The notes under the pieces are model-generated. The model was not told the origin of the DNA, searched no databases, and was given only the letters and a program-made list of their open reading frames with translations. Made by a program: the position numbers and the translations under genes. Shown here in pieces: positions 36,400 to 47,500 of a stretch of 64,000 nucleotides of DNA. The first letter of the stretch is position 1. Each line of letters begins with the position of its first letter. Source of the stretch: Saccharomyces mikatae IFO 1815 (taxonomy: Eukaryota > Ascomycota > Saccharomycetes > Saccharomycetales > Saccharomycetaceae); the NCBI RefSeq assembly GCF_947241705.1, contig NC_079271.1, positions 124,001 through 188,000 of the forward strand, in the 5' to 3' direction.

Positions 36400-38277
36400 A
36401 TGTCCAAATTTTTCCACCATAGAATAGATGACTCTTGCCAAAAAAGAGAGTTTACACTAGACAGGCCACGCATATCACTAGGCTTTCTGCAGAAGAGGAC
36501 CGACTGTACAGGCTCGAGTTGCAAGGTGGCTCAGAACTCGTCTTCTAATGTCACTGTTGCTGTTGCTGTGGCGGTTCCCATTGGTACCATTCTTATGCTA
36601 CTGTCCATAATTTTAATAGTAGTTTACAGAAGAAGCAAAAAGAGCTCTTTGGTGCAGGGCGATTTATACTATTTGCCGAAAATGGATTCTTCTGTGAACT
36701 CCACTAACTCAGAGGGAAATTCTACAGAGAAGAAGTTCATTTATGGTTCTTATGACGACTTCTTGCATCCATCGATGAACTGCTCGCAATCTTTTAGAGA
36801 TTATGTGAAGAGAATTGATGAGCAGGTGCCCTCGACTTATAACATTGCCTCACTGGCTTCACAGAATAACAGCAAAGTGACCTTTCTTTCCAAACACATC
36901 GATGCTTCAAATAAAATTTCCACCAGACCAATGATAGATTTTGAAACCACAGTTTCATCATCACGCTCAATCATTGAAAATGACTGTAATCAGCGAGAAA
37001 GTGGCGTATTGAGTTTAGGTACAAAAAATATGTCCAAGTATAATAGCGCTAACCGACCTGGCTTACATCATACAAAACACGGTGAATTTGAGACCCAGTT
37101 TTCTAAGGAGGAGGAAGAAAGTATTGACAGAATAAGAAGCATTTATAATATCTACTTTGAAAAAAGTAACAGTACAATACGTTCCTCTGCACCTTCTTCA
37201 CTACGGGGTGAACCTAAACTAGATGTTCCTGCAAGAAAAAGTATCGATATAAATTCTCAAGACAACCTAAACGATAGTATATTAGCTGAGAAGAGTCGCT
37301 TCAGAGGTTTAGATGCAGAAGAAATCGATTCGAATTCCACACTCAGTAATAAATATGAGGATGCAACTGAATATCTGCAACTGCCGGCACCGCAAAAGAC
37401 CAAACACGTTCCGTCCTCAGTATATTCTGAAATACCTTTCAGAGACAAGATGATCTCTGAACAATCCTTACCTCTTACAATTTCGCCTCCTAATGCTACT
37501 TCTACAAGAATTGCTTCTTCGATCTATTCAGACGTAGCCGCGAAGAGCCAACTTTATTCTCCAAGAGTCCCTATACAAATGCCCACAAAGATTTTGGGCC
37601 AACCAACTTCTAATTTTGCACAACAGCATCCTTTGTATCTTTCGAATTGCTATAACGAAACAAATGACAACTACTACTACCATATTTATAATCCATCATC
37701 ACTAGAACATCCTCAGAATTATGAGAATATTGGAGAATTGCCTACGCCAACTCAATTAGTATTTTCAGCCTCTTCGCACTCACTAACGTCGTTTAAAGGA
37801 AGGCCTAAACCTCCAAAATCTTTAAAGCATGTACCCGCAGCGAGGCTCAATGGGACAGCGGTAAATCCAATGGACCATCCAGAAATGTTTTATAGCTCAC
37901 CTACAAAAGTGACATCAGCGATACCTTTTATAAAACAACCTTGTGTACCTCTTCCGTACCAGCTAAGGAAAAGTGTAGTTATGACAGACCCATCCAATCT
38001 TTCTATGAAAACTCGCTATAGACCCGCAGGATCTTTAAGCACTTTAGTAAGGGCTCAGCACCTCCCCGGTAGCTCATCCACCACCACAACATCATCTCCC
38101 CTATCGCGGCGACCAACAACGCAACAAAACGTAATTAACGTTCGTGTCAGTGGGTTATTAGATGACAGTGATGTTTTTCAACCTCCCAGTGTGGGCCAGA
38201 TCTTACCTTTTAGCGCTTCTGTAGACGATCTAAGAAAGCAATTGGGTGCATCCCATGATTATGAAATAATATCGTAA
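36400..38277 (+). CDS. TOS2: Membrane-anchored bud-site polarity protein
   Basis: Encodes 625 residues from the ATG at 36400; eight further codons upstream are open but begin with TTG. One membrane span at about residues 52-76 (VTVAVAVAVPIGTILMLLSIILIVVY) is followed by RRSKK, which suggests the long C-terminal part faces the cytosol. The short N-terminal part has two cysteines (CTGSSC). No cleaved signal peptide is evident, so this may be a type III protein. The cytosolic part is disordered and rich in serine, with proline stretches such as PKPPKSLKH. Tos2 and its relative Skg6 localise to the bud neck and cortex, and help place Cdc24. The remembered length in S. cerevisiae is 622. Confidence 0.9.
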   Translation: MSKFFHHRIDDSCQKREFTLDRPRISLGFLQKRTDCTGSSCKVAQNSSSNVTVAVAVAVPIGTILMLLSIILIVVYRRSKKSSLVQGDLYYLPKMDSSVNSTNSEGNSTEKKFIYGSYDDFLHPSMNCSQSFRDYVKRIDEQVPSTYNIASLASQNNSKVTFLSKHIDASNKISTRPMIDFETTVSSSRSIIENDCNQRESGVLSLGTKNMSKYNSANRPGLHHTKHGEFETQFSKEEEESIDRIRSIYNIYFEKSNSTIRSSAPSSLRGEPKLDVPARKSIDINSQDNLNDSILAEKSRFRGLDAEEIDSNSTLSNKYEDATEYLQLPAPQKTKHVPSSVYSEIPFRDKMISEQSLPLTISPPNATSTRIASSIYSDVAAKSQLYSPRVPIQMPTKILGQPTSNFAQQHPLYLSNCYNETNDNYYYHIYNPSSLEHPQNYENIGELPTPTQLVFSASSHSLTSFKGRPKPPKSLKHVPAARLNGTAVNPMDHPEMFYSSPTKVTSAIPFIKQPCVPLPYQLRKSVVMTDPSNLSMKTRYRPAGSLSTLVRAQHLPGSSSTTTTSSPLSRRPTTQQNVINVRVSGLLDDSDVFQPPSVGQILPFSASVDDLRKQLGASHDYEIIS

Positions 38278-38431
38278 TACGAATAAGTATATACAAGTAA
38301 AATTTCGAACCTATTGAATATTATTACAATAAATATTCAACTGAATCCATCAATTTCATGAAAAGTTCTTTTCTTCATTATTTCCAATGTTAGCCTTTTT
38401 TTCTTCATTACCATTGCAAGATATCTTCTTT

Positions 38432-38438
38432 CGGGTAA
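38432..38438 (-). promoter_or_regulatory. Reb1-type site upstream of MRPL9
   Basis: CGGGTAA, read ATTACCCGA on the minus strand, a strong Reb1 match about 105 bp before the MRPL9 start. Confidence 0.6.
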
Positions 38439-38499
38439 TACACCAGTTAAAGTACTTCTATTGAAAAATACATGAACGATTAATCAACGACTGGGATAG

Positions 38500-39351
<852 letters not shown>

Positions 39352-39616
39352 GCATAGAAGCGTATACACAGTTCATAACTATCATGTACATACATATACT
39401 ATTAATAGGATGGGTAACCACTTTTAGTATTATTTTAGTAATATTTTATACTTTTTCAAAAATTGGGCAGAATAATATTTACTACTATACTAAAATACTG
39501 GGTTCTTAAAGAAACCAATTTACATATGTTATGAAATGAAAAAACCATGACTATCAATTGGAGAATAGTTGGAAAAAGAAAACACCGGAACTTCAAAGCA
39601 CAGCACGCAATTATTG

Positions 39617-42600
39617 CTAGTCATCGATTTCAGAAGGTTTTAACAACCCACCGATCTTGGCAGCTTTCTCCTTTTCTATTCTATTCTGTTCCATTAAAGC
39701 ATTCTCTTTATCTTCAGCAAACAAATAATCAGTTGGATCACCTCCAACTTCTTTTATTTGCACTAAAAAGTCTCTCAAGGTTCCTTTGAAGACCATTAAG
39801 TCTTTATATTGCTTAGTCAATGCTGATAGGAAACTTGCAATTTGTTGGGATGTTAAATGAGGGAATGCGTTACTTAGCATGTTAGCTAAATACTGGCTCA
39901 AATAGACTTGATTTGAAGTACCTTGTGGTACTTCAGCCTCTTGATATAATGGTACAGAGATCTTGTTATCATAAACCAAAGAGATTAACTTCATTAGTAA
40001 CAAGGCTTGCTTAGAAAATCCGGACTTGTGGTCAGAATCGGTTAGCACAAAAAAGGTTTCACTGACGAAAACAAAAAAGTAATTCTTGTGGAATTCATTA
40101 GCAAATGGGACGTTTCCCATTCTTTCAATGTTTTTCACTAAGTCCAATGCGATCTGTAAACCATTAACTTCAACATCCCTATTGTTATGTTTGAACGCCC
40201 AGCAAATAGCGTCAACAAACAATTTAAATGCAGCCGGAGGCAGTTCCAGAAATGCAGCAAAAGATTTCTCATTGATGACCTTCAGTAATTTGTAGAACTC
40301 AACACGATGTTCTGGATATTCTGTGAAATCTTTGTTAATCATGTCCAAGGTGCATTCAAACACACTTTGTAAAATTAAAATAACACCTTGTGGGATCATA
40401 TGGCCAACTTTTTCAACAACCGTAGTCATACAATTTAGTACTTCGGCATCTCTTGCATCTGGAACATTATTCATATAATCTTCCAAGACGGCGTTCAATA
40501 ATGGTTCAACCAAGACCTTTACAACATCATCCAAATTTCTAGCCTTGGATATATAAGTTTCAACAAGCTTTAGAATTTCCTTCTTAATGGTTCTCAAACC
40601 ACGAACCTTTGGGGTTTTTGTGGCAATCAGACCATCGGTAGCAACTTGGGCAGAAATCATTGAGGAAACAGCCCTATATAGTTGAAGCATGTTGTAATAG
40701 ATATGACCTAATTGCGGATAGAAATCTGCTCCCATTGAAGTGCAAACTGCGACGTTAGTTTTTATAATATTTGCAATGATTTTGACAGTTTCAGAATCTA
40801 ACAACAATGTTGGGTTTGCAGTCGATTGTTCCACTATAGTGTCCCAAGCCATATTTGGCAGTTGCATTAACTCACTTAATAATTTATTTCTCTCTGCTAC
40901 GCTTCTCTCTTCAGAAATAATAATGCCACAGGCTTTGTAAAATGTATGAACCTGCTGCGGCTGCAGGTCAGCTGTAGTCTTTTGGATGTCCCTAATGATT
41001 GTTTGGATGAATGGTTCAGATTCACGGGGCTGCTGAATAACAAAATGATATTTACATTTTTGAACTATTTTAATGAATGTGTCACATGCCATATCCTGAA
41101 CACCCTCATGAGTTTCATGCATAAACTCAAAAAGTTTCAAGATGACTGTTCTTAGAAAATTCCAGTGAGCCTTCAAAAATCTTGGATACTGGCCCACTAC
41201 GTACATGATATCCGATGCGACGACAGCTTTGTTGTCTTTGCCTCTTTTCTTTACTGTTAAATCCAGTAAATCCTTGATAACAGTAACTACAAATCTTTTT
41301 TCAGTATCTTCACTCATTGTACCAGATATGGAACCGATAGCCCAAGATAAAGTGTTAATATTGTGCCATGACCATTCGGAACCATCAATTTGCCTTGCGA
41401 GTTTACTGATCATTATTTCTTCTGTATCGATGACATTTAAATGGGTCAAATATACAAGAACTTCTCTTTCTGATTTGTATAATTGAATGGTGTCAGATTC
41501 TTTGACGAACTCCCTAACAATTTCCCCTTCATCATTTTCAACAACAAGGACTTCTTCTGGCCTCACCATATTTTCAATAATGACTAATCTTAACTGTGAA
41601 CAAATTTCTTCGTAGATATGTTTCTTTAATGGAAATCTTTTCATGTATTCAGGATTTAAAGCGCCAGAGCCAGTGGAGATAGCTTGTGAACCAACTGATA
41701 ACTGAATCAATGGACTCATTTCTGTAGCGGGTAAACGTTGAACCTCGTAAAACAAATCTGCTACTAAATTATGCCAGTAATCTAAAGTCGTCTTGAATAA
41801 CTCTCTTTCCTCGATTTTAGATAATTGAATCAAATATTGATGCGCATTCAATAATAAGTCTCTTAAAGATTCATCACTTTCCAATAAGGCTCTATTACGG
41901 GCAAGATATGTGGTTAAAAACATTGCTAAATCTTGTAAAAAAGACTGATCATTACCATTAGCATTTGCATACGTGGCTTTCAAATCAGTGGTAACTGGCA
42001 TCACACTTGTGGCAATTTGTTGTAGGGTGTTTTGAAAAAAAAGCACAGTTTGTCTTTTTATCAAATCATTATCTTGTGGAATCTTTAGATTTGACACTTC
42101 AGTCAAACATTTCAATGTGATGGCTCTTGTATCAGGTGACGTCATGAATTTGGTACTTAATAATTCTAAAATGTTGGTTTCATAAATATAACGGTAAGGA
42201 ATCCAATGTAAATATCTCAATAAAGATTCCAAGGTTGCTACTATTAGAGAACTTGAAGAACCTTGTTCTAAGACTTGGAAACATAATTTAAAAATTTGTT
42301 CAAATTCTTTTGACATGGAATTTTTTAAATGTAAAGCTTTAGCTTGGGTCATTTGTTCCGCAGAAAAATCAAACACTTCCTCAGATAATAATTTTAGAAC
42401 GATCATATTGTTCTCGCAGACATTAACAGAAGAACTCGAACTGCCAATTAGTTCTGGAATAAATTCCGGCCAATTTTGGGGCCATTCTTGTTTTAAAATT
42501 TGGACTAAAGTTAAATCTGACTTATTGATGAGGTTCTTTTGTGTTTTGAATACTTCTTCGTCTTGGCACATGGAAATGATCATGCCGACAATGAAGTTTC

Positions 42601-42871
42601 TAATTCCAATTCTATGGTCATTCGGTAACAATTTCCATTTTCTAGTAATCAATTTATCAAGGATGGAAAGGGCAATGAATTTCGATTGGGGGTTAGTTGA
42701 AAATTGAAGAATTTGATCAGCTTTTTGCCAAGCGTCTGGATTATCTTGGAATTTAGTCAAGATCTCCTGGGCTTGCTTTTGCTGGACACCTGAACCTTGA
42801 TAGAATGTAGATACAACCTGATCTAATAGAGCGATGTCTAAATCGTTGGAAAAATCTAGAATACCTTCCAT
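39617..42871 (-). CDS. CRM1: Exportin 1 (major nuclear export receptor)
   Basis: Encodes 1084 residues, equal to S. cerevisiae Crm1 (Xpo1). It is a karyopherin-beta made of about 21 HEAT repeats that carries leucine-rich NES cargo out of the nucleus with Ran-GTP. The N-terminal CRIME region ([23 protein letters not shown], in parts) and the NES-groove repeats ([37 protein letters not shown], in parts) are clear. The residue equivalent to human Cys528 is Thr539 here (codon at 41257-41255), as in S. cerevisiae, which predicts resistance to leptomycin B. The C-terminus ends in an acidic-basic tail [11 protein letters not shown]. Nearly identical to S. cerevisiae. Confidence 0.98.
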   Translation of the reverse strand: MEGILDFSNDLDIALLDQVVSTFYQGSGVQQKQAQEILTKFQDNPDAWQKADQILQFSTNPQSKFIALSILDKLITRKWKLLPNDHRIGIRNFIVGMIISMCQDEEVFKTQKNLINKSDLTLVQILKQEWPQNWPEFIPELIGSSSSSVNVCENNMIVLKLLSEEVFDFSAEQMTQAKALHLKNSMSKEFEQIFKLCFQVLEQGSSSSLIVATLESLLRYLHWIPYRYIYETNILELLSTKFMTSPDTRAITLKCLTEVSNLKIPQDNDLIKRQTVLFFQNTLQQIATSVMPVTTDLKATYANANGNDQSFLQDLAMFLTTYLARNRALLESDESLRDLLLNAHQYLIQLSKIEERELFKTTLDYWHNLVADLFYEVQRLPATEMSPLIQLSVGSQAISTGSGALNPEYMKRFPLKKHIYEEICSQLRLVIIENMVRPEEVLVVENDEGEIVREFVKESDTIQLYKSEREVLVYLTHLNVIDTEEIMISKLARQIDGSEWSWHNINTLSWAIGSISGTMSEDTEKRFVVTVIKDLLDLTVKKRGKDNKAVVASDIMYVVGQYPRFLKAHWNFLRTVILKLFEFMHETHEGVQDMACDTFIKIVQKCKYHFVIQQPRESEPFIQTIIRDIQKTTADLQPQQVHTFYKACGIIISEERSVAERNKLLSELMQLPNMAWDTIVEQSTANPTLLLDSETVKIIANIIKTNVAVCTSMGADFYPQLGHIYYNMLQLYRAVSSMISAQVATDGLIATKTPKVRGLRTIKKEILKLVETYISKARNLDDVVKVLVEPLLNAVLEDYMNNVPDARDAEVLNCMTTVVEKVGHMIPQGVILILQSVFECTLDMINKDFTEYPEHRVEFYKLLKVINEKSFAAFLELPPAAFKLFVDAICWAFKHNNRDVEVNGLQIALDLVKNIERMGNVPFANEFHKNYFFVFVSETFFVLTDSDHKSGFSKQALLLMKLISLVYDNKISVPLYQEAEVPQGTSNQVYLSQYLANMLSNAFPHLTSQQIASFLSALTKQYKDLMVFKGTLRDFLVQIKEVGGDPTDYLFAEDKENALMEQNRIEKEKAAKIGGLLKPSEIDD

Positions 42872-43613
42872 GATATAATTTACTATTTTTTCGAACTCAG
42901 TAAGTAGTTTTGAATTGTATGATTGAAATACTAATTTTTATCCTAACTATATTAACAAATTTCCTTCCGTTTACAATTCCAGAATTAAAGGTCTTTTACT
43001 GGAAGTGGTAATTGAAGGAGCGAGAATACTAGAAAACAAAAAAAAACTTAACAATGATCTTGTTTAAACAATTAAGCCAGAGAAAGGAATAGATGAGGTT
43101 ATTTAAGATACACGCCAAAGTTTCGACCGAATACCCTGCAATTAACAATCGTATTTGCCTTTTATTATAGCGATAGTTTTTTTTAGGTGCTAGCGTGAAA
43201 GGAATAAGGAAAGTCAGGGAAATCTGCAAATTCTTTTTTTCTTATAAAAGAAAGACGATTCCCCGTATACACTCCCTCCGGGTAATATCTTAGCAGTGAC
43301 TTAAGTAGTACCTCATCATATTCCACCTACATATACTACCACTAGAGGCATGTAAAATATGTATACGAATAGTAAGTCGTCCTTGTCTGCTTGCAAGTTT
43401 TTTTGTTTGCCTTTTCAAATTATTTAATTGGGTTACTAAAAAAAAATCAGGTTAAATTTCTGGATAGTTGGTGATTAGTGTAAGGTTTGCCCCAGCATCT
43501 TTTAAAGCTTGGATGGTAAAGGAGCTAAACTAATCAAAGAAGCTATTAAGTAACCATCATGCTTTCTTTTTACAATCACTTTCAATATTATGGGATGTAT
43601 TAATTCACATTCT
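42872..43613. other. CRM1 upstream region
   Basis: CRM1 promoter and DNA up to the first LTR. A Reb1-type site lies at 43279-43285. Other stretches are T-rich. No gene was recognised. Confidence 0.5.
43279..43285 (-). promoter_or_regulatory. Reb1-type site upstream of CRM1
   Basis: CGGGTAA, read ATTACCCGG on the minus strand, a strong Reb1 match. It is about 410 bp from the CRM1 start, further than usual, and could also act as a boundary toward the tRNA/LTR block. Confidence 0.5.
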
Positions 43614-43618
43614 GTACC
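43614..43618 (+). repeat. Target site duplication, left copy (GTACC)
   Basis: GTACC directly flanks the delta LTR and is repeated exactly at 43950-43954. A 5-bp duplication is the normal trace of Ty1-family integration. Confidence 0.9.
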
Positions 43619-43949
43619 TGTTGGAATGAAAATCAACTATCGTCTATCAACTAGTAGTCATACTACTAGTACATTATCATATACGGTGTTATAAGATGAC
43701 ATAAGTTATGAGAAGCGGTCATCGAAATAAGTGGAAGCTGAAATGCAAGGATTGATAATGTAATAGGATAATGACTGACAAATATAAAATGACAATAAAA
43801 GCATATACAGAATTATGTAGAATTACGAGTTCCATTTATTGGATTCCTATATCCTCGAGGAGAACTTCTAGTATATCTACATACCTAATATTATTGCCTT
43901 TATCAACAATGGAATCCCAACAATCATCTCAAAATTCGCCCATCTCTCA
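43619..43949 (+). mobile_element. Solo delta LTR (Ty1/Ty2 family, Copia-type)
   Basis: Begins TGTTGGAAT and ends in TCTCA, 331 bp, about the normal delta length. Internal blocks known from deltas are clear, such as ATATACGGTGTTA, GGAAGCTGAA..GCAAGGATTGATAATGTAATAGGAT and CTCGAGGAGAACTTCTAGTATAT (in parts). No internal Ty sequence is present, so it is a solo LTR left by recombination between the two LTRs. The exact 5-bp flanking repeats show that no large rearrangement has happened since. It sits about 400-730 bp upstream of the tRNA-Gly, the window where Ty1 prefers to integrate. It looks whole as an LTR and fairly young. Confidence 0.95.
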
Positions 43950-43954
43950 GTACC
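43950..43954 (+). repeat. Target site duplication, right copy (GTACC)
   Basis: Exact repeat of the five bases at 43614-43618 on the far side of the delta LTR. Confidence 0.9.
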
Positions 43955-43978
43955 ATCCAATTACTCACCGGCACAGTT

Positions 43979-44342
43979 TGTTGTATCTAAAGATGAGATA
44001 CCTCAGTTTGACAATACATCATTCTAATCGTTCATAAAACATATATGAAACAGTCTTAGAAGGAAATGAACAGATTGAGCAATATAAGGTAAAACTCTGA
44101 CTCTCTGAGCCGAACTAATCAAATGTATAAATACCTGAACCAATAGTTAGATCCGAAATTCCGCGCTTCCACTATTTAGTATACACCATATCTTGTATAA
44201 TATTTAGGATAAGTAACATCCCGTGAATCAAGTTGATAGTTCGTTTTGACAACAAGTTACTGCCTGAGATAGTATGATAGTATATATTAGGATTGTCCAT
44301 ACACTTTGATATTTAGTAAGACCATAATAAAATATTTCAACA
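43979..44342 (+). mobile_element. Solo sigma LTR (Ty3 family, Gypsy-type)
   Basis: Begins TGTTGTATCT and ends in CAACA, about 364 bp against about 340 for S. cerevisiae sigma. Familiar sigma blocks are present, such as CGTTCATAAAACA, TTAGATCCGA, ATTCCGCGCTTCCAC and AGGATAAGTAACAT. A TGAAACA pheromone-response element at 44046-44052 is the kind that makes Ty3 respond to mating pheromone. No internal Ty3 sequence is present. It ends 8 bp before the mature tRNA, close to the transcription start where Ty3 integrates. I do not see matching 5-bp repeats at its ends, so it is probably older than the delta. Confidence 0.92.
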
Positions 44343-44350
44343 ATTAAACA

Positions 44351-44421
44351 GCGCAAGTGGTTTAGTGGTAAAATCCAACGTTGCCATCGTTGGGCCCCCG
44401 GTTCGATTCCGGGCTTGCGCA
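44351..44421 (+). tRNA. tRNA-Gly (anticodon GCC)
   Basis: 71 bases fold as a tRNA: acceptor stem GCGCAAG with CTTGCGC plus discriminator A, D-arm around TGGTTTAGTGGT (also the A box), anticodon loop TTGCCAT with GCC, and T-arm with GGTTCGATTCC (B box) . No intron and CCA not encoded, as usual in yeast. A T6 terminator follows. It reads GGC and GGT glycine codons. The place matches the tG(GCC)G gene between CRM1 and CCH1 in S. cerevisiae. Confidence 0.98.
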
Positions 44422-44427
44422 TTTTTT
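44422..44427 (+). terminator. RNA polymerase III terminator (T6)
   Basis: Six thymines begin one base after the discriminator base. A second T7 run follows a few bases later as a backup. Confidence 0.9.
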
Positions 44428-44574
44428 GTGTTTTTTTATTGAATGACTACAAACATTTATGTAGTATTGATGCTTATATATCGATCGTTTATCAAAAAAA
44501 GAATATATTTACGTTATTGCTATTGTCTGTTTAATTTTTGTCTATAAAATTCTTTGAGTATACTCCTATATATT

Positions 44575-47500
44575 TTATTTATTAATATGATTGTTTGAAT
44601 TTTGACCATCCTCTTCTTCATCTGTTGTTTTTTCTGGCGGCTCCATTGCTGCAACCTGATTTATCCTTGGAGACCACATAAAGTTGTTCACACCGTAATC
44701 CATCCTGGGTGTTGCAACAGATTCTCTCTCAATAGTTTCTGGAACAGATTCCAGACTTAGATCAATATTAGAAATGTGAGAGGACGATACCATGCGATTT
44801 TTAAGATCCCAGTCAGGTTCAATAGTGCGCTTCATCCTAGAATGGAATTTCCATCTTGTTACCACCATTTCCAAAACATCAAAATTTCTTTGATTGTCCA
44901 AGTACTTGTCCACTTTACCCAAAATATATAAATGGTGAACATATTGATCAATACCTAAACATTCTCTCGCAGAATAAGCAGTGTAAAGAGGTATCTGTAG
45001 TAATAAATCCGAGAATTTAATACACCCGTTATAAGAATTTGTATAATGAATGCTCTGGACAAATCGTCTGTATTGTAATTTCCTCTGTATGACCTTTGCT
45101 TTATTAATTGTGTTCAACTCTTTATTTAATCCGATCAAGTCTATTTTTACATCATATGGATCTTCTGGGTTTACCTCCATGTAGTTCTTGACTAGACTTT
45201 TCACCGTTAATCTACCTTCCCATATCTTAAATGAAAGGGGACCGTCAAAAGAATGCATTATCCTTGGAAGGTAGGACAGCTCCAACTCACCAGTGCCATC
45301 AGTATCAAATTTGCACCATGCTTCGATATATTTTTTTATCTCTGACCTGTTGATGCCAGAGCGAGAACCACCGCTACGGTAAACATAACTGAAATTGCCA
45401 ATGATCAACGAAACAAACATGTTTACGAATATGTACATGGAAATAATATTCCATGACATTAGTAATAAATAGGCGTATGTCTCCGATCCACAATCTGTAT
45501 AGTTTGAATTGTCGTCAGATGAGCAATAAGGTTCTGATACAGTTAGATCATCCATGATATAATTCCAGCCCTCGCCAAAACTACATCTAAACAAGAGGAT
45601 CATTGATTTGATGATTGTCCTAAAATTTATGTTGTCAGTCGTATTGCTTCCTAACCTTGTTAATCCGAAGATTTGGTTCAAAGCAATAGCATAAACTAAA
45701 AACAAAACTCCCCAAGTGTAAGTTAAAGATAAAATTGGGGGCAAACTTGCCATTGCAGTTTCTAATAATTCAGTCAGTGTATCATTTTGAGGTATAATAA
45801 ACAAAAATATTACCAAAAGGAAGAATCCTTTGATATTGTGGAACCAATAGTGAGAGGCCGGAACACGAAATGCCACAGTATTCATGATAAAAGCTATAAT
45901 GATAATACTGACTCGTATGCTGTTCCATTTTTTCCTGAAATATAATCTTGGTCCTTCACCGCAGATGTGAAATGCTTCCTGAACTAGAAATACACTGGTG
46001 GAAGTCATAAAATAGATCCCTTGATAAGCTATCAGGTTTCGGGGATCGTAACTTCGACTTAGAAGCATAATTATGTGCAGGTATAATACTACTTGCAGAA
46101 ATGATGCGTAGTAGAAATTTTTCTTTTCAACCGCAAGTTGGTAAAAAAATTGCCTAACTCTTGGTAACTCAATTAAATTTGGAATTGCTTTGGGTTTCGC
46201 TTGAGATAAAAGCTTCTGAGATTCCAGCCATGCTTTTTCTTCAATTGTGTAGTATGCACTTCCAGTTGTCCTTGCTTGGTTATTAACAATAAACGAAACA
46301 AACAAGTTTAGAATGAAAACCATACTTAAAAAATTAAACAAAACCAGGAATAAAGCATTCCCTGCGGAGTTCATTGCCGTAGCTGGCGTACCTATTCCAG
46401 AGCTATTCATCATGTTTTCCAACAAGTCCACCCATCCTTCCAAAGAAATGATCTGATATAATGAGTTGAAGGCGCTTACGAAAGAATCTAAATGAAGATA
46501 TGGTTGCTGATAAACCCTTGGAGACATAATATCCCATTGAAAAACCGAATTTGAATACTCATTGTAACATTCTGCACGACCCAAATTCCCGTCATTGCAA
46601 GTACCTAAGCGGCCTTTGAAGATACTCAAACCCCAAACGGTAAAAGGGAACAGTAAACTAAGTGAAATTAATCCAGCCTCAAAAATTTTATTCAAACCAT
46701 CAAACATAACTAGGTTGAATGTTTGACGCGCTGTATTACTAATTGTCAGACATCTGAGTGCCCTCAGAGCTGTCAAGCCCTTAAAAATTCTGGATAAATT
46801 ACCGTTGTTTTTTAGATACGCAATCAAGTTAATCCACATAGAGAGTAGAACACAAAAATCAATAAAGTTCCACGGATTCCTCAAGTAGGCATTTGGGGAA
46901 TACAAAAATCCGTCAGCAACTGTTTTCACAATAAATTCAATTGAAAAGGCACCTATGAAGGCGCAGTCTAACGCCGAGGACCAATTCCAAGTTCCCATCT
47001 GGTGATGCATTCGATATAACGGCGTAACGTAGCATGAGCAGACGATTAATAAAATGGTCGCAAGTGCAAAAATAAAAACGAATACATCCCTTTCAATATG
47101 ATGGAAATAACTCCTCTTACTGTATAGATCTGTGCTATCCTCGAAAAATCGTGACCCGTCCGTTCTTTTTCCGGTACTTGGTGGTACCAGACGTTGACAG
47201 AACTTTCGAAACCTATGCTGTGGAGAAAAGAAATAATACGAGTAATTGAATAAAGGATACTTTTTTAAGTAATCCAGTTTCTCATCCTCATATTCATTCA
47301 ACTCTAAGATGTAAGTTCTCCCGTTTATGTCGTTCGTTTCTGTGAATACGACATCGCTATTCTTATAAAACGGATTATTAGCAAACATTCTCAATCTTTT
47401 TAGTGATGGAATCCCTATCGTGAGCTTTGATAAGCCCTTTTTGACTATGTTTTCCGATGGCGGCTCTTTAAATTCATCAGCTAATTCTCCCATATTCTGT

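Noticed and set aside
41084-41086. Cysteine in Crm1 DMACDTF, first taken as the leptomycin B target
   Set aside because: It is residue 596, and the same cysteine is in human exportin. The true drug position is residue 539, which is Thr here.
43771-44037. An 88-codon frame in the CRM1-CCH1 gap
   Set aside because: It crosses from the delta LTR into the sigma LTR and has no gene character.
44228-44422. A frame antisense to the tRNA-Gly
   Set aside because: Most of it is the reverse of the tRNA and sigma LTR; no support as a gene.
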